A DNA stretch of 64,000 bases from Acerihabitans arboris (GCF_010131535.1 NZ_WUBS01000017.1:62001-126000); one strand, 5' to 3'; positions 49,837 through 61,159 are shown, numbered from the stretch's first letter. The notes: generated from the letters alone by a model not told the origin. Numbers and translations are program-made.

Positions 49837-51054
49837 GTGATCGCACCTGTAGAAAAATCCAGCAAACTGGAAAATGTTTGTTATGACATTCGTGGCCCGG
49901 TGCTGAAAGAAGCAAAGCGCCTGGAGGAAGAGGGCAATAAAGTCCTCAAGCTGAATATCGGCAACCCGGCTCCGTTCGGCTTTGAAGCGCCGGAAGAGGT
50001 CCTGGTGGATGTTATCCGCAACCTGCCCACCTCACAGGGCTATTGCGATTCAAAAGGCCTCTATTCGGCGCGTAAGGCGATTGTGCAGCACTACCAGGCG
50101 CGCAATATGCTGGATCTTACCGTCGAGGACGTGTTCATCGGCAACGGCGTCTCGGAGCTTATCCAGCAGTCAATGCAGGCGCTGCTGAACACCGGCGACG
50201 AAATGCTGATCCCGGCGCCGGATTACCCGCTGTGGACGGCGTCGGTATCCCTGTCCGGCGGCAACGCCGTGCATTACCTGTGCGATGAAGAGGCCGGCTG
50301 GTTCCCGGACCTGGATGATATCCGCAGTAAAATCACCCCGCGCACCCGGGGCCTGGTGATTATCAATCCCAATAATCCCACCGGCGCGGTCTACAGCAGG
50401 GAGATGCTGCTGGAATTGGTGGAGATCGCCCGGCAGCACAACCTGATTATCTTTTCCGACGAAATCTACGACAAGATCCTGTACGACGCGGCGGAGCACC
50501 ACTCTATCGCCGCGCTGGCGCCGGACCTGCTGACCGTGACGTTTAACGGCCTGTCGAAGACCTACCGCGTCGCCGGCTTTCGCCAGGGCTGGATGGTGCT
50601 CAACGGTCCGAAAAAACACGCCAAGGGGTATATTGAGGGGCTGGAAATGCTGGCCTCGATGCGCCTGTGCGCCAACGTGCCGATGCAGCACGCCATCCAG
50701 ACCGCGCTCGGCGGCTACCAGAGCATCAGCGAATTCATCGCGCCGGGCGGGCGGCTGTACGAACAGCGTAACCGCGCCTGGGAGCTGATTAATGATATCC
50801 CCGGCGTATCCTGCGTTAAACCCAGCGGCGCGCTGTATATGTTCCCGCGTATCGACGCCAGGCGCTTTAATATCCTGGACGATCAGAAGCTGGTGCTCGA
50901 TCTGCTGCTGCAGGAAAAAGTGTTGCTGGTCCAGGGCAGCGCCTTTAACTGGCCGTGGCCGGATCACCTGCGCATCGTGACGCTGCCGCACGTGGACGTG
51001 CTGGAAGCCGCCATCGGCAAGTTTGGCCGTTTCCTGCAAAAGTATCATCAGTAG
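49837..51054 (+). CDS. alaA: Glutamate-pyruvate aminotransferase AlaA
   Basis: 405 residues from GTG 49837, matching the length of E. coli AlaA; AAGG lies 9 bases upstream. The ATG at 49786 would add 17 unconserved residues. A fold-type I PLP enzyme with the Schiff-base Lys in FNGLSKTYRVAGFRQGW, plus NPNNPTGAVYS and SDEIYDKILYD. It makes alanine from pyruvate and glutamate in the cytoplasm. Transcribed away from lrhA and followed by yfbR. Confidence 0.96.
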   Translation: MIAPVEKSSKLENVCYDIRGPVLKEAKRLEEEGNKVLKLNIGNPAPFGFEAPEEVLVDVIRNLPTSQGYCDSKGLYSARKAIVQHYQARNMLDLTVEDVFIGNGVSELIQQSMQALLNTGDEMLIPAPDYPLWTASVSLSGGNAVHYLCDEEAGWFPDLDDIRSKITPRTRGLVIINPNNPTGAVYSREMLLELVEIARQHNLIIFSDEIYDKILYDAAEHHSIAALAPDLLTVTFNGLSKTYRVAGFRQGWMVLNGPKKHAKGYIEGLEMLASMRLCANVPMQHAIQTALGGYQSISEFIAPGGRLYEQRNRAWELINDIPGVSCVKPSGALYMFPRIDARRFNILDDQKLVLDLLLQEKVLLVQGSAFNWPWPDHLRIVTLPHVDVLEAAIGKFGRFLQKYHQ

Positions 51055-51155
51055 CCGCGACCGGCCGGGCCGGCCTGACCGGTTCCGGCGGATTTGCATA
51101 ATCCGGCGGCAGTGCGCACAATAGATCCCTTGTTCACCTGCCGTAAGAGCGCATC

Positions 51156-51755
51156 ATGATCCAAAGCCACTTTTTCGCCCATCTCTCCCGTTTGAAACTG
51201 ATCAACCGCTGGCCGCTGATGCGCAACGTCCGCACCGAAAACGTCTCCGAGCACAGCCTGCAGGTGGCGTTTGTCGCCCATGCCCTGGCGGTCATCAACA
51301 ACCGTAAGTTTGGCGGCGTCCTGAACCCCGAACGCATCGCGCTGCTGGCGATGTACCACGACACCAGCGAAGTGCTGACCGGCGATATGCCGACGCCGAT
51401 AAAATATTTTAATGCGCAGATGGCCCATGAGTATAAAAATATCGAGAAAATCGCCCAGCAAAAGCTGATTTCCATGCTGCCCGAGGAACTGCGGGAAGAT
51501 TACCGGACCCTGCTGGACGAGGAACATTACCTGCCGGCGGAGAAAGCGGTGGTTAAACAGGCGGATACCCTGTGCGCCTACCTGAAATGCCTGGAGGAGA
51601 TCTCGGCGGGCAATAACGAATTTACCATGGCGATGGCGCGGCTGGAAAAAACCCTGGAACAGCGCCGCAGTCCGGAAATGGATTACTTTATGACGGTGTT
51701 CGTGCCAAGCTTCAGCCTGTCGCTGGACGAGATAAGCCAGGACACACCGCTGTAA
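51156..51755 (+). CDS. yfbR: 5'-Deoxynucleotidase YfbR
   Basis: 199 residues, an HD-domain phosphohydrolase. Metal and catalytic residues are visible in [39 protein letters not shown] and [16 protein letters not shown]. It removes the 5'-phosphate of deoxyribonucleoside monophosphates and takes part in dUMP/thymidylate balance. It ends convergently with yfbS. Confidence 0.97.
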   Translation: MIQSHFFAHLSRLKLINRWPLMRNVRTENVSEHSLQVAFVAHALAVINNRKFGGVLNPERIALLAMYHDTSEVLTGDMPTPIKYFNAQMAHEYKNIEKIAQQKLISMLPEELREDYRTLLDEEHYLPAEKAVVKQADTLCAYLKCLEEISAGNNEFTMAMARLEKTLEQRRSPEMDYFMTVFVPSFSLSLDEISQDTPL

Positions 51756-51870
51756 CCCCGCTCGCCGCGCTGGGGACATTCCGGCCCGGCTTCTACACCG
51801 CCCGACGGCTGAAAACCGCCTGACGCCGACATCCAGGGCCGGAACGGTTTGGCCACCGTACAACGTGATG

Positions 51871-53703
51871 TCAAAACGGATAAAGCACCGGCACCAGCAG
51901 TACGCTCACCACCATGACCAGCAGGGTAAAGGGCACGCCGATGCGGACAAAATCGCCGAACTTGTAGCCGCCGGGACCGAGCACCAACGTATTGACCGGC
52001 GACGACACCGGGGTCATAAAGGCCGAGGACGCGGCGATGGCGATGATCATGGCGAACGGGTACGGCGATACCCCCATCTCATTGGCGGCGGCGACCGCAA
52101 TCGGCGCCATCAGCACCGCGGTGGCGGTATTGGAGATAAACAGCCCGATGGCGGCGCACAGGATGAACAGGCTCAGCAGCATGACGCGCGCCCCCGCCCC
52201 ACCCGAGATATCCATCAGCAGCCGCACCACCAGATCTACCCCGCCTGTTTTCTGCAGCGCCAGCGCAAACGGCATCATGCCGACGATCAGGATCAGGCTC
52301 GGCCAGTGAATCGCGCGATAAGCGCTCTCCATATCGATACAGCGGAATTTACCCATCAGCACGCAGGCAACCAGGGCGGCGATGGGATTGGGGATCTCCT
52401 CCGTCAGCATCATGGCCACCATCAGCGCCAGGCAGAACAGCGCGTGGGGCGCCTGGCTGACCGCCGGCGCCACATCGTCCACCTCGGCGGGCAGGTTCAG
52501 CGCGATAAAGTTGTTTTTCTTGATTTGCAGCTGGCGGATAAGCTTCCAGTCGCCGATCACCAGCAGGATGTCCCCAAGCTTAAGCTCCTCGTCAATCAGC
52601 TTGCCCTGCATCGCCTCGCCGTTGCGGCGAATCCCCACCACGTTAACGCCGTAGCGGCTGCGAAAGCCTGCCTGGCGCAGGGACTTGCCCACCAATTCGG
52701 AATCGGGTATCAGGCTCACCTCCGCCATGCCCACGTCCCTGGCCTGTTCGGAGAAATACTCGCCGCGCAGCACCATCGGCTCCAGTTGCTGCTCGCTGCA
52801 AAACTGGCGCGGATCCACTTCGGCCGCGGTCATGTCAATCAGCAACACATCGCGTTCACGCAGTTCGGTATTACCGCCGGCGCTGACCATCACCCGGCGG
52901 AACTTGCGCCAGCGCTCGATGCCGACCACGTTGGCGCCGTAACGGTCGCGCAGGCGCAGATCGTCCAGGCGCTGGCCAATCAGCGGCGAGCCGGGTCGCA
53001 AGGCCAGACGCCGCGCGCGGCCGGTCAGCCGGTAATCACGGATCAGATCGCGAAAGGTCCGGCGCTTCCATTGTTCCCGCTCATGGTGGGTTTCGCCGCC
53101 GCCCAGCCAGTAACGGGCTATCAGCATATATCCGACGCCCATGGCGAGCACCACCACGCCCACCGGCGTGACGGCAAAAAAACCAAAACCTTCCACGCCG
53201 TCGCGCACCAGCTCGCTGTTGACCACCATATTGGGCGGCGTTGCCACCAGCGACATCATGCCGCTTATCAGGGCGGCAAAACTTAGCGGCATCATCATGC
53301 GGCCGGGGGACGTTTTCATGCGCTGGGAAACGCTGAGCACCACCGGGATAAATATCGCCACCACGCCGGTGGAACTCATGATGGCGCCCAGGGCGGCGAC
53401 GGTCACCATCAGCAGGATCAGCATACGGGTTTCACTTTTGCCCGCCACCCGCATCAGCCATTCGCCGACCTGGTAGGCGATGCCGGTGCGCACCAATCCC
53501 TCGCCGATGACAAACATGGCGGCGATAAGCAACACGTTGGGATCGCTGAAACCTGCGGTGGCCTCGGGCAGCGACAGGGTACCGCTCAGGACAAAAGCGA
53601 TAATCACCAGCAGCGCCACCACATCCATGCGCACTTTATTGGTGGTAAATAAAAAGATAGCGATCAGCAGCAGGGCAAGCACCCAGATGAGTTCGTTATT
53701 CAC
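51871..53703 (-). CDS. yfbS: SLC13/DASS-type transporter YfbS with TrkA-C domains
   Basis: 610 residues from GTG 53703 ([13 protein letters not shown]), exactly the E. coli length. The upstream frame to 53781 adds 26 residues that overlap the hxpA terminator and is rejected. Two hydrophobic blocks with motifs [28 protein letters not shown] and [15 protein letters not shown] flank two cytoplasmic RCK/TrkA-C domains ([30 protein letters not shown]). It is an inner-membrane anion/Na+ symporter-like protein of unknown substrate. Confidence 0.95.
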   Translation of the reverse strand: MNNELIWVLALLLIAIFLFTTNKVRMDVVALLVIIAFVLSGTLSLPEATAGFSDPNVLLIAAMFVIGEGLVRTGIAYQVGEWLMRVAGKSETRMLILLMVTVAALGAIMSSTGVVAIFIPVVLSVSQRMKTSPGRMMMPLSFAALISGMMSLVATPPNMVVNSELVRDGVEGFGFFAVTPVGVVVLAMGVGYMLIARYWLGGGETHHEREQWKRRTFRDLIRDYRLTGRARRLALRPGSPLIGQRLDDLRLRDRYGANVVGIERWRKFRRVMVSAGGNTELRERDVLLIDMTAAEVDPRQFCSEQQLEPMVLRGEYFSEQARDVGMAEVSLIPDSELVGKSLRQAGFRSRYGVNVVGIRRNGEAMQGKLIDEELKLGDILLVIGDWKLIRQLQIKKNNFIALNLPAEVDDVAPAVSQAPHALFCLALMVAMMLTEEIPNPIAALVACVLMGKFRCIDMESAYRAIHWPSLILIVGMMPFALALQKTGGVDLVVRLLMDISGGAGARVMLLSLFILCAAIGLFISNTATAVLMAPIAVAAANEMGVSPYPFAMIIAIAASSAFMTPVSSPVNTLVLGPGGYKFGDFVRIGVPFTLLVMVVSVLLVPVLYPF

Positions 53704-53748
53704 AACGGTTTCCCGGATTAAAGGCGGAGTCTGGGGCAAATCATGCCA

Positions 53749-53773
53749 TAAAAAAGCCCCGCGATGACGGGGC
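53749..53773 (-). terminator. hxpA intrinsic terminator
   Basis: GCCCCG / CGGGGC stem (53756-53773, loop CGATGA) followed on the minus strand by seven T (plus-strand A-run 53749-53755). 34 bp after the hxpA stop and ~46 bp before the yfbS start. Confidence 0.8.
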
Positions 53774-53806
53774 CAAATCATTAATTATTTGATTATGTTT
53801 ATCGTT

Positions 53807-54466
53807 TCAGGCGGTGCGCAGGCTGACCCGCGCGCGCGCGCCGTCTTTTTCAATCAACAGTTGCTCCAGGGAGGTCAACAGCAGGCCGATGGCGTCTTTT
53901 TGCGGCGTTTCCGGCGGCGGATTCACCGCAATCACCGGGCAACCGGCCGCCAAGGCGGCCTGAATGCCGGCAATGGCGTCTTCCACCACGATGCAGTCTT
54001 GCGGCGCAAAACCGAGTTTTTCCGCGCCGAGCAGGTAGGCGTCAGGCTGCGGCTTGCCCCGGGCCACCTGTTCGGCGGTAACCAGCACCGCCGGTTTCGG
54101 CAGGCGGCCGGCCAGCAGGCGGGCGGAAGCCACCGGCATCGATCCGGAGGTGACGATGGCCCAGGGAATGTCCAGCTCGTTTAACCGGTTTAACAACGCC
54201 ACCGCGCCGGGCAGCGCCGTCACGCCGTCAATGCATTGCGCTTCAAATTTTTCCAGGGCGGTAAATTCCGCCTGGATGCATTCTTCACTTTCGCCCGGCA
54301 TAAAATGGCGCAAAGACGTTATAGCCTGTTTGCCGTGGATAAAGCTATAAACGTCGTCGACGGGGACTCCCCGCCGCCTGGCCCAATTTCCCCAGGCTAA
54401 TTCCACCACCGGCAATGAATCAATTAACGTTCCATCAAGGTCAAACAAAAAACCTTTACACAGCAC
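53807..54466 (-). CDS. hxpA: HAD-type hexitol/sugar phosphatase HxpA (YfbT)
   Basis: About 219 residues. HAD motif I FLFDLDGTLIDSLP, motif II IVTSGSMPVA, motif III Lys in ARGKPQPDAYLL, motif IV VVEDAIAGI. It dephosphorylates small sugar phosphates in the cytoplasm. I place the start at GTG 54466: VLCKGFLF aligns with the N-terminus of E. coli YfbT and GGAG lies 8 bases upstream. ATG 54472 is only 2 bases from that motif. It follows yfbU by about 20 bp, probably one operon. Confidence 0.93.
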   Translation of the reverse strand: MLCKGFLFDLDGTLIDSLPVVELAWGNWARRRGVPVDDVYSFIHGKQAITSLRHFMPGESEECIQAEFTALEKFEAQCIDGVTALPGAVALLNRLNELDIPWAIVTSGSMPVASARLLAGRLPKPAVLVTAEQVARGKPQPDAYLLGAEKLGFAPQDCIVVEDAIAGIQAALAAGCPVIAVNPPPETPQKDAIGLLLTSLEQLLIEKDGARARVSLRTA

Positions 54467-54489
54467 AGGCATATCTCCGGGTTGAGCCG

Positions 54490-54984
54490 TCAGGCATTGA
54501 TAATTTGGGTAATTTCCACCGCGCTGAGATGATATTGGCGCGGGCAGGATTGCCAGACGGCCAGCATTCGCAGATATTTATCCCACATTTTGGTCTGGGC
54601 GTTGAAACCGTGGCTGCCGGAATCAAAATGGGTATAACGTCCTTCGGTAAAGACCATAAAACGTACGTAACCCAGGTAGCGGGCTTCAGTGGCGGCGTCA
54701 AAACCGAGAAAGGCCAGGCGCCGCTCGTCGATATCCTGTTTTTCCTTCAGGTTCGACCAGGAAACCTGCAGCGCGTGGTGCAGTTCCATAATATCGATAA
54801 TCGTGCGGCAAACGTCTTCGCTCATCTGGCCGAAATCGCGGTCCAGCTCGCGCATCTGCAGACCGTAGCCGCGTTCCACGATGGTTTGCTGACGGCGGTA
54901 ACGCTCGCCGTTGTCCGGATCCAGCATGGACATCATTTTATACTGGTTGGACAGAATTAACCGTTGGGCGTTTGTCATCTCCAT
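54490..54984 (-). CDS. yfbU: UPF0304 protein YfbU
   Basis: 164 residues, the E. coli length, starting MEMTNAQRL at 54984 with AGGAG six bases upstream. Highly conserved, soluble and mostly helical, including [15 protein letters not shown] and [19 protein letters not shown]. Biochemical role is unestablished; it has been linked to toxicity or cell-death phenotypes in E. coli. Upstream partner of hxpA. Confidence 0.95.
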   Translation of the reverse strand: MEMTNAQRLILSNQYKMMSMLDPDNGERYRRQQTIVERGYGLQMRELDRDFGQMSEDVCRTIIDIMELHHALQVSWSNLKEKQDIDERRLAFLGFDAATEARYLGYVRFMVFTEGRYTHFDSGSHGFNAQTKMWDKYLRMLAVWQSCPRQYHLSAVEITQIINA

Positions 54985-55158
54985 CATCCACTCCTGAATT
55001 TATGCCTGTTTGCGCCGGTTGGTTCGCGCTTATGGTAGCCTGGACGGTAGCATCGCATAATGCTTGCGATGGCGGTACCGGAAGCCGGCGCTTTTTTGAT
55101 TTAAGACAGCAGGTGGCGAAATATCATCCGCCGGGGTTCGGCCGGGCATCCGGATTAA

Positions 55159-55185
55159 CGGCCTGGCGATTTCAGCGCCAGGCCG
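55159..55185 (-). terminator. Hairpin downstream of yfbV
   Basis: Perfect 10-bp stem CGGCCTGGCG / CGCCAGGCCG with a 7-base loop in the yfbU-yfbV gap. Only GTTAA follows on the minus strand, so it is a weak intrinsic terminator or a message-end stabiliser. Imperfect repeats around ATGCCGGCG flank it. Confidence 0.5.
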
Positions 55186-55252
55186 GTGCTATGCCGACTC
55201 TATGCCGGCGCTAAGCCAATACCACGCCAGCAGCATGCAGGCGCCATGTCGC

Positions 55253-55708
55253 TTATAAGTCATCGAGGAAGGCTTTATCCAGCAGCTTAAACGCGCGCTT
55301 AAGCACCTCGGCCAGCATTTGGTAGGTCGGCGCGCCCTCCACCGGCGCCAGCGCCTGGCCGGCCTCATTGAGCTGATGGCGGACTTCGTGGAACCAATGC
55401 AGCAGCGTCGGCGGCAACGGGGTCACCGCGCGCTTGCCCAGCCACCAAAGCCCCTGCATCGGCAGGCTGCAGGCAAAAATGGCGGTGGCCACCGCCGGGC
55501 CGAGCTGGCCGCCAAAGGCAATTTGCCAGGTAAGGGTAAATACCGCCACCGCCGGCATATAACGTACGCCGAATCGGGTGGCCGTGATCATGCGGTTTTC
55601 AGGAAAAAGTGGCGCCAGGCGTTTCTCGGTCGGCCAGGTTTTCATATAATCTTGTCCGCGCTGGAAAATCTTGTACCAGCTTACCGAACCGGAAGGAATT
55701 GTCGCCAT
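55253..55708 (-). CDS. yfbV: UPF0208 membrane protein YfbV
   Basis: 151 residues from ATG 55708 ([12 protein letters not shown]), the E. coli length, with GAGG upstream. Two central membrane helices ([37 protein letters not shown]) and a cytoplasmic C-terminus ending FLDDL. In E. coli YfbV is implicated in insulating the Ter macrodomain. Divergent from ackA. Confidence 0.95.
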   Translation of the reverse strand: MATIPSGSVSWYKIFQRGQDYMKTWPTEKRLAPLFPENRMITATRFGVRYMPAVAVFTLTWQIAFGGQLGPAVATAIFACSLPMQGLWWLGKRAVTPLPPTLLHWFHEVRHQLNEAGQALAPVEGAPTYQMLAEVLKRAFKLLDKAFLDDL

Positions 55709-56082
55709 AGCGGACCTCAACTTTACGAATAAAAATTAAAATTTTTGTGCAAAATCACAATCAAATTGTATAACTTTTAAATATATTTTGTCTTTACTAC
55801 CGGCAATCGTTATCCTTATTGCCGCCTCACGGCCGCTCCCTTAGGACAATTTCAGCAGCCTGGGCAGCAGGATTCCGTTTAGCGTCGCCGGCGGTCAAGA
55901 GCGATAGCGAACACATGTTTCAAAAAAAATGTTTAACTTCAACAGTTTTCGATTTCATGTCAAATAAAACGCACTTTGGCATGATGTTAATCATAAATCT
56001 CAACGGCGTAATGCGCTACGCTTTAAAGCTGATTGATGATTTATTAACCATGCACAACCATGCATAACAAATAGGTACTTCC
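55709..56082. other. yfbV-ackA intergenic region
   Basis: 374 bp with no gene. The ackA-proximal part (GGCATGATGTTAATCATAAA, ~55,977 onward, and AATGCGCTACGCTTTAAAG) resembles the E. coli ackA leader as I remember it. It contains the dyad site listed next. TAGGTACTTCC directly precedes the ackA ATG. Confidence 0.65.
55981..55994. promoter_or_regulatory. FNR-like dyad upstream of ackA
   Basis: ATGAT-GTTA-ATCAT is a perfect dyad matching 8 of 10 specified bases of the FNR site TTGATnnnnATCAA. It lies ~90-100 bp before the ackA start. ackA-pta is known to respond to anaerobiosis (FNR, ArcA) in E. coli; binding here is inferred. Confidence 0.4.
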
Positions 56083-57285
56083 ATGTCGAGTAAGCTAGTA
56101 CTGGTTCTTAACTGTGGCAGTTCATCCCTTAAATTTGCCATAATCGATGCTGCCAGCGGTGAAGAACATCTCTCCGGCCTCGCAGAATGTTTCAACCTGC
56201 CGGAAGCGCGCATCAAATGGAAGATTGACGGCGGCAAGCATGAAGCGGAGCTGGGAAACGGCGCCGCGCACAGTGAAGCATTGAGCTTTATTGTTAATAC
56301 AATTCTCGCTCAAAAACCAGAATTATCAGCGCAACTCACCGCAATCGGCCATCGCGTCGTTAACGTTGGCGAAAAATATACCGCCTCCGCCCTGCTCTCC
56401 GACGATGTATTGCAAGCCATCAAGGACTCCATCCCGTTTGCGCCGCTGCACAACCCGGCCCATATCATCGGCATCAACGAAGCGCTGAAGGCGTTCCCGA
56501 AACTGGCCGATAAAAACGTCGCCGTATTCGATACCGCCTTCCACCAGACCATGCCGGAAGAGTCGTTCCTCTACGCCCTGCCGTATGCATTATATGAAGA
56601 GCACCGTATCCGCCGTTACGGCGCCCATGGCACCAGTCACTATTTTGTCACCCATGAAGCGGCGCGTATGCTTGATAAACCGGTGAAAGATGTCAACCTG
56701 ATTACCTGCCACCTGGGCAACGGCGGTTCGGTTACCGCGGTGCGCAACGGCCAGAGCGTCGACACCTCCATGGGCCTGACCCCGCTGGAAGGCCTGGTGA
56801 TGGGCACCCGCAGCGGCGATCTCGATCCCGCCATTATTTTCTTCCTGCATAACGCCATGGGCATGTCGGTGGAACAAATCGATAAAATGCTGACCAAGGA
56901 ATCCGGCCTGTTGGGCCTGACCGGCGTAACCAGCGACATGCGTTGGGTTATCGACAACTACGATACCAAGCCTGAGGCCAAGCGCGCCATGGACGTATTC
57001 TGCCATCGCCTGGCGAAATACATCGGTTCCTATACCGCCCTGATGGACGGTCGCCTGGACGCGGTGATCTTCACCGGCGGCATCGGTGAAAACGCCGCCA
57101 AGGTGCGTGAACTGACCCTGGGTAAACTGTCGCTGCTGGGCTTTGAAATCGACCAGAAGCGCAACGAAGCCGCCCGTTTCGGCAACAGCGGCGTGATCAC
57201 CACCGACGCCAGCCGCAAGGCGATTGTCATCACCACCAACGAAGAACTGGTCATTGCCCAGGATGCCGCCCGTCTGACGGCGTAA
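56083..57285 (+). CDS. ackA: Acetate kinase AckA
   Basis: 400 residues, the E. coli length. ASKHA-fold motifs: N-terminal [44 protein letters not shown], and the C-terminal [13 protein letters not shown]. It interconverts acetyl phosphate and acetate with ATP production. First gene of ackA-pta. Confidence 0.99.
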   Translation: MSSKLVLVLNCGSSSLKFAIIDAASGEEHLSGLAECFNLPEARIKWKIDGGKHEAELGNGAAHSEALSFIVNTILAQKPELSAQLTAIGHRVVNVGEKYTASALLSDDVLQAIKDSIPFAPLHNPAHIIGINEALKAFPKLADKNVAVFDTAFHQTMPEESFLYALPYALYEEHRIRRYGAHGTSHYFVTHEAARMLDKPVKDVNLITCHLGNGGSVTAVRNGQSVDTSMGLTPLEGLVMGTRSGDLDPAIIFFLHNAMGMSVEQIDKMLTKESGLLGLTGVTSDMRWVIDNYDTKPEAKRAMDVFCHRLAKYIGSYTALMDGRLDAVIFTGGIGENAAKVRELTLGKLSLLGFEIDQKRNEAARFGNSGVITTDASRKAIVITTNEELVIAQDAARLTA

Positions 57286-57297
57286 CGCTATCTCCCC

Positions 57298-57324
57298 GTT
57301 CCGCCGGCCTGGTTCCGGCGGAAC
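57298..57324 (+). other. Hairpin in the ackA-pta gap
   Basis: Perfect 10-bp stem GTTCCGCCGG / CCGGCGGAAC, loop CCTGGTT, beginning 12 bp after the ackA stop. No T-run; it probably affects ackA message stability or the AckA:Pta ratio (inference). Confidence 0.6.
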
Positions 57325-57365
57325 ACTTGTTTGACTAACGAGCAACCGTTTAAAGAGGTTTAGCC

Positions 57366-59516
57366 GTGTCCCGTACAATCATGTTGATCCCAACCGGCAC
57401 CAGCGTCGGCCTGACTAGCATCAGCCTGGGTGTCATTCGCGCCATGGAGCAAAAAGGCGTGCGCCTGAGCGTGTTCAAGCCGATCGCGCAGCCCCGCGCC
57501 GGCGATGACGGCCTTGACGCCACCACCAATATCATTCGCGCCAACTCCAACATTCCATCCGCCGAACCGCTGCGGATGAGCCATGTGGAGTCGCTGCTGG
57601 GCTCCAACCAGCAAGACGTGCTGATGGAAGAGATCATCGCCCGTTATCACGACAATACCAAAGACGCGGAAGTGGTATTGGTGGAAGGCCTGGTCCCTAC
57701 CCGTAAACACCAGTTCGCCAACGCGCTGAACTATGAAATCGCCAAGACGCTGAACGCGGAAATCGTGTTCGTGCTGTCGCTCGGCAACGATTCGCCGGAT
57801 CAGTTGAAGGAACGCATCGAGCTGGCCCGTTCCAGCTTCGGCGGCAGCAAGAATAAAAGCATCATCGGCGTTATCGTCAATAAGCTGAACGCGCCGGTGG
57901 ACGAACAGGGCCGCACCCGTCCCGACCTGTCGGAAATCTTTGACGATTCAACCAAGGCCAGTATCACCAATATCGATCCAAAGCAGCTGTTCGAAAACAG
58001 CCCGCTGCCGGTCCTGGGCTGCGTGCCGTGGAGCTTTGACCTGATTGCCGTGCGCGCCATCGACATGGCCAGGCATTTGGGCGCCACCATCATCAACGAA
58101 GGCGAGATCCAAACCCGCCGCGTTCGCTCGGTGACCTTTTGCGCACGCAGCCTGCCGAACATGCTGGAGCATTTCCGTCCGGGTTCGCTGCTGGTAACCT
58201 CGGCCGATCGTCCCGACGTGCTGGTAGCCGCCTGCCTGGCGGCCATGAACGGCGTTGAACTGGGCGCCATCCTGCTGACCGGCGGCTACCAGGTGGACGA
58301 GCGTATCCAACGCCTGTGCGAACGCGCCTTCCAGACCGGCCTGCCGATGTTCCGCGTGCCGACCAATACCTGGCAGACCTCGCTCAACCTGCAGAGCTTC
58401 AGCCTTGAAGTGCCGGCCGACGACCATAGCCGGGTGGAGAAACTGCAGAACTATGTTGCCGGCCATATCGACAACAACTGGATTGAGTCCTTGACCGCCA
58501 GTTCCGAACGTTCGCGTCGCCTGTCGCCGCCGGCGTTCCGTTATCAATTGACCGAACTGGCGCGCCAGGCCGGCAAGCGTATCGTGATGCCGGAAGGTGA
58601 TGAGCCACGTACCGTGAAAGCGGCCGCCATCTGCGCCGAACGCGGCATCGCCCATTGCGTGCTGTTGGGCAATCCGGACGAGATTCATCGCGTTGCCGCC
58701 GTGCAGGGCGTGGAATTGGGTAAAGGCATCGAGATTATCGACCCGGAAGTGGCTCGTGAACGTTACGTGGCCCGGCTGGTGGAACTGCGCAAGAGCAAGG
58801 GCATGACCGAAGTGGTGGCCCGCGAGCAGTTGGAAGATAACGTGGTGCTGGGCACCCTGATGCTGGAACAGGGCGAAGTGGACGGGCTGGTGTCCGGCGC
58901 GGTCCATACCACCGCCAATACCATCCGTCCGCCGCTGCAGCTGATCAAGACCGCGCCGGGCAGTTCTCTGGTGTCGTCGGTATTCTTTATGCTGCTGCCG
59001 GAACAGGTGCTGGTGTATGGCGACTGCGCCATTAACCCGGATCCGACCGCCGAACAGCTGGCCGAGATTGCCATTCAGTCCGCCGACTCCGCCGCGGCCT
59101 TCGGCATCGACCCGCGCGTGGCGATGATCTCCTACTCCACCGGTACGTCCGGCGCCGGCAGCGACGTGGAAAAAGTCCGCGAAGCCACCCGTATCGCGCA
59201 GGAAAAACGTCCCGACCTGGTGATTGACGGTCCGCTGCAGTACGACGCCGCCATCATGGCCGACGTGGCGCTGTCCAAGGCGCCTAACTCGCCGGTGGCC
59301 GGCAAGGCGACCGTGTTCATCTTCCCCGACCTGAACACCGGCAACACCACGTATAAAGCGGTACAGCGCTCGGCCGACCTGATTTCCATCGGGCCGATGC
59401 TGCAGGGCATGCGCAAGCCGGTCAACGACCTGTCGCGCGGCGCGCTGGTGGACGATATCGTCTATACCATCGCCCTGACCGCCATTCAGTCCAAACAGGC
59501 TGAAACGGCTAAATAA
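57366..59516 (+). CDS. pta: Phosphate acetyltransferase Pta
   Basis: 716 residues (E. coli 714). N-terminal P-loop/dethiobiotin-synthetase-like domain (~1-230), DRTGG regulatory domain (~230-340) and the catalytic C-terminal PTA domain (~390-716) with [47 protein letters not shown]. It converts acetyl-CoA and phosphate to acetyl phosphate. Ends at a clear terminator; E. coli's yfcC is absent downstream. Confidence 0.99.
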   Translation: MSRTIMLIPTGTSVGLTSISLGVIRAMEQKGVRLSVFKPIAQPRAGDDGLDATTNIIRANSNIPSAEPLRMSHVESLLGSNQQDVLMEEIIARYHDNTKDAEVVLVEGLVPTRKHQFANALNYEIAKTLNAEIVFVLSLGNDSPDQLKERIELARSSFGGSKNKSIIGVIVNKLNAPVDEQGRTRPDLSEIFDDSTKASITNIDPKQLFENSPLPVLGCVPWSFDLIAVRAIDMARHLGATIINEGEIQTRRVRSVTFCARSLPNMLEHFRPGSLLVTSADRPDVLVAACLAAMNGVELGAILLTGGYQVDERIQRLCERAFQTGLPMFRVPTNTWQTSLNLQSFSLEVPADDHSRVEKLQNYVAGHIDNNWIESLTASSERSRRLSPPAFRYQLTELARQAGKRIVMPEGDEPRTVKAAAICAERGIAHCVLLGNPDEIHRVAAVQGVELGKGIEIIDPEVARERYVARLVELRKSKGMTEVVAREQLEDNVVLGTLMLEQGEVDGLVSGAVHTTANTIRPPLQLIKTAPGSSLVSSVFFMLLPEQVLVYGDCAINPDPTAEQLAEIAIQSADSAAAFGIDPRVAMISYSTGTSGAGSDVEKVREATRIAQEKRPDLVIDGPLQYDAAIMADVALSKAPNSPVAGKATVFIFPDLNTGNTTYKAVQRSADLISIGPMLQGMRKPVNDLSRGALVDDIVYTIALTAIQSKQAETAK

Positions 59517-59548
59517 GCCTGAGAGGCGGTCATAGCGTTACCGATACC

Positions 59549-59580
59549 ACGCCGGCGCAATTCAGCAAGCCGGCGTTTTT
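59549..59580 (+). terminator. pta intrinsic terminator
   Basis: ACGCCGGC / GCCGGCGT stem (59549-59556 / 59569-59576) followed by TTTTT, 32 bp after the pta stop. Confidence 0.85.
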
Positions 59581-59721
59581 ATATGCGTCGACACGGCGGG
59601 TTTAACATTGGGCGATTGCGGGCCTAGCCTGCGATGGGGCGCTCCGGCGGCCAAGAGATGGCCGCTTCGGCCCCATTCGCGCGCGCTCCCTTTAACTCGA
59701 TGGGGTTAGGCGCGGCGGCGG

Positions 59722-60294
59722 TTATTGTTCGGCGGCTTTTTGTTCCGGGGCGGAAGGGGCCAGGGGTTTGCCGTGGCTTTGCTGGTTGTTGCGGCTCATC
59801 CACAGCGAGAGCGCCTTTAGCGAATCCGGGGTGAATTCGTCGCAGCGGGCGGTGATCTCTTCCGGACGCAGCCATTTGACCGCCTCCACCTCTGCTGCCT
59901 GCAGGGCAAACGGACCGTGCGTCACGCAGCTGAACAGCGCGCCCCATACCCGGCAATAAGCGTTTTCGAAGTAGAACAACCCATGCTCGGCAAACGGAAC
60001 GCCGGCGATGCCCAGCTCTTCCTCCGCTTCCCGACGGGCGGAATCAAGTATGTTCTCGCCGCTTTGCACCACGCCGCCCGCGGTGGCGTCCAGATAGCCG
60101 GGGTAGAAATCCTTGGTGGCGGTACGGCGCTGCACCAGGATGTTACCCATGCCGTCGTGCACCACGATGTAGCTGGCACGGTGCCTGAGGCGTTCAGCGC
60201 GCATCTGCTGGCGACTGGCCTGGGCGATGACTTCATTCTCTTCGTTGACGATGTCAACCCATTCCACGCCAGCAGCCTGACTCTGTTCCACCAT
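59722..60294 (-). CDS. yfcD: Nudix hydrolase YfcD
   Basis: 190 residues (E. coli 180). The complete Nudix box starts at GGVVQSGEN and runs through [11 protein letters not shown]. The N-terminus [18 protein letters not shown] is conserved. Substrate not established; the isopentenyl-diphosphate-isomerase-like Nudix branch is close. AAGGGA precedes the ATG. The C-terminal tail is Gln/Ala-rich. Confidence 0.94.
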   Translation of the reverse strand: MVEQSQAAGVEWVDIVNEENEVIAQASRQQMRAERLRHRASYIVVHDGMGNILVQRRTATKDFYPGYLDATAGGVVQSGENILDSARREAEEELGIAGVPFAEHGLFYFENAYCRVWGALFSCVTHGPFALQAAEVEAVKWLRPEEITARCDEFTPDSLKALSLWMSRNNQQSHGKPLAPSAPEQKAAEQ

Positions 60295-60385
60295 CTTTCG
60301 AATCCCTTGTTAATGAGACGCGGGAGAGCCGCGCACCTTAATTGTAATAAAATAAAAAAATTTGCACGAGCTGATCCGTCATAAC

Positions 60386-60937
60386 TTAGTTGTTAATCGC
60401 CGCTTGCGCAATAGTCTCGCCCGTATCCAATGACACAACCCGTAATATTTTCCGATCCAGCAGGCCGTAGCTGGCGGCAAAGCCGCCTTTGGGGAGGCTG
60501 GCCGAGCCGGGATTGAAGCACAGGATATCCTCCACCCGCCCGGCCTGCGGGATATGGGTATGACCGTAGACCAGCACGTCGCCGCGCCGCAGCGGCGGAT
60601 GATTCTCGGGATTGAACAGGTGCCCATGGGTGACGAACAGCCGGGCATCCTCGAGCAGGACCTGTTGCCATGGCGCGGTGATGGGAAACGTCAGCAGCAT
60701 CTGATCCACCTCGCTATCGCAGTTGCCGCGCACCGCGATGATACGGTCGGCATAACCGTTCAGCAGCTCCGCCACCGCCGCCGGCTGGTATTCATCCGGT
60801 AGGGCGTTGCGCGGTCCGTGATAGAGCAGATCGCCCAACAGCACCAGCCACGGCGCCCCGCTGGCGTCAAAGGCGGCCAGCATCCGGCGGGTGGCGGAAA
60901 GTGAACCGTGTATATCGGCGGCAAACATCAGTTTCAT
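60386..60937 (-). CDS. yfcE: Phosphodiesterase YfcE
   Basis: 183 residues of the calcineurin-like metallophosphoesterase family. Metal ligands in AADIHGS, LGDLLYHGPRN, VRGNCDSEVD, VTHGHLFNP and GHTHIPQ. E. coli YfcE is a Mn-dependent phosphodiesterase. Same strand as yfcD with a 91-bp gap; divergent from yfcG. Confidence 0.96.
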   Translation of the reverse strand: MKLMFAADIHGSLSATRRMLAAFDASGAPWLVLLGDLLYHGPRNALPDEYQPAAVAELLNGYADRIIAVRGNCDSEVDQMLLTFPITAPWQQVLLEDARLFVTHGHLFNPENHPPLRRGDVLVYGHTHIPQAGRVEDILCFNPGSASLPKGGFAASYGLLDRKILRVVSLDTGETIAQAAINN

Positions 60938-61159
60938 GGAATAATCCTCCGGTTTATCATTTTTTTCTTAAGCTTAACAAACTTCCCGGCGCCGGTAACG
61001 GCGCTATGATGCGGATATCGGCCACCGGCCGTCCGGCCGGCGCCTGTCGCGCCCCCATCGACGATATGCGCCCGCTGGCCGGGGCCGATCGGCGGATGAT
61101 CTCACGCGGTATTTGTTCTAGAGTGTCACCATGCGGTTACGCATCCACAAGGAGCTTTT

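Noticed and set aside
51865-53286. 473-codon plus-strand frame opposite yfbS
   Set aside because: Shadow of YfbS, highly enriched in His and Gln, no domain.
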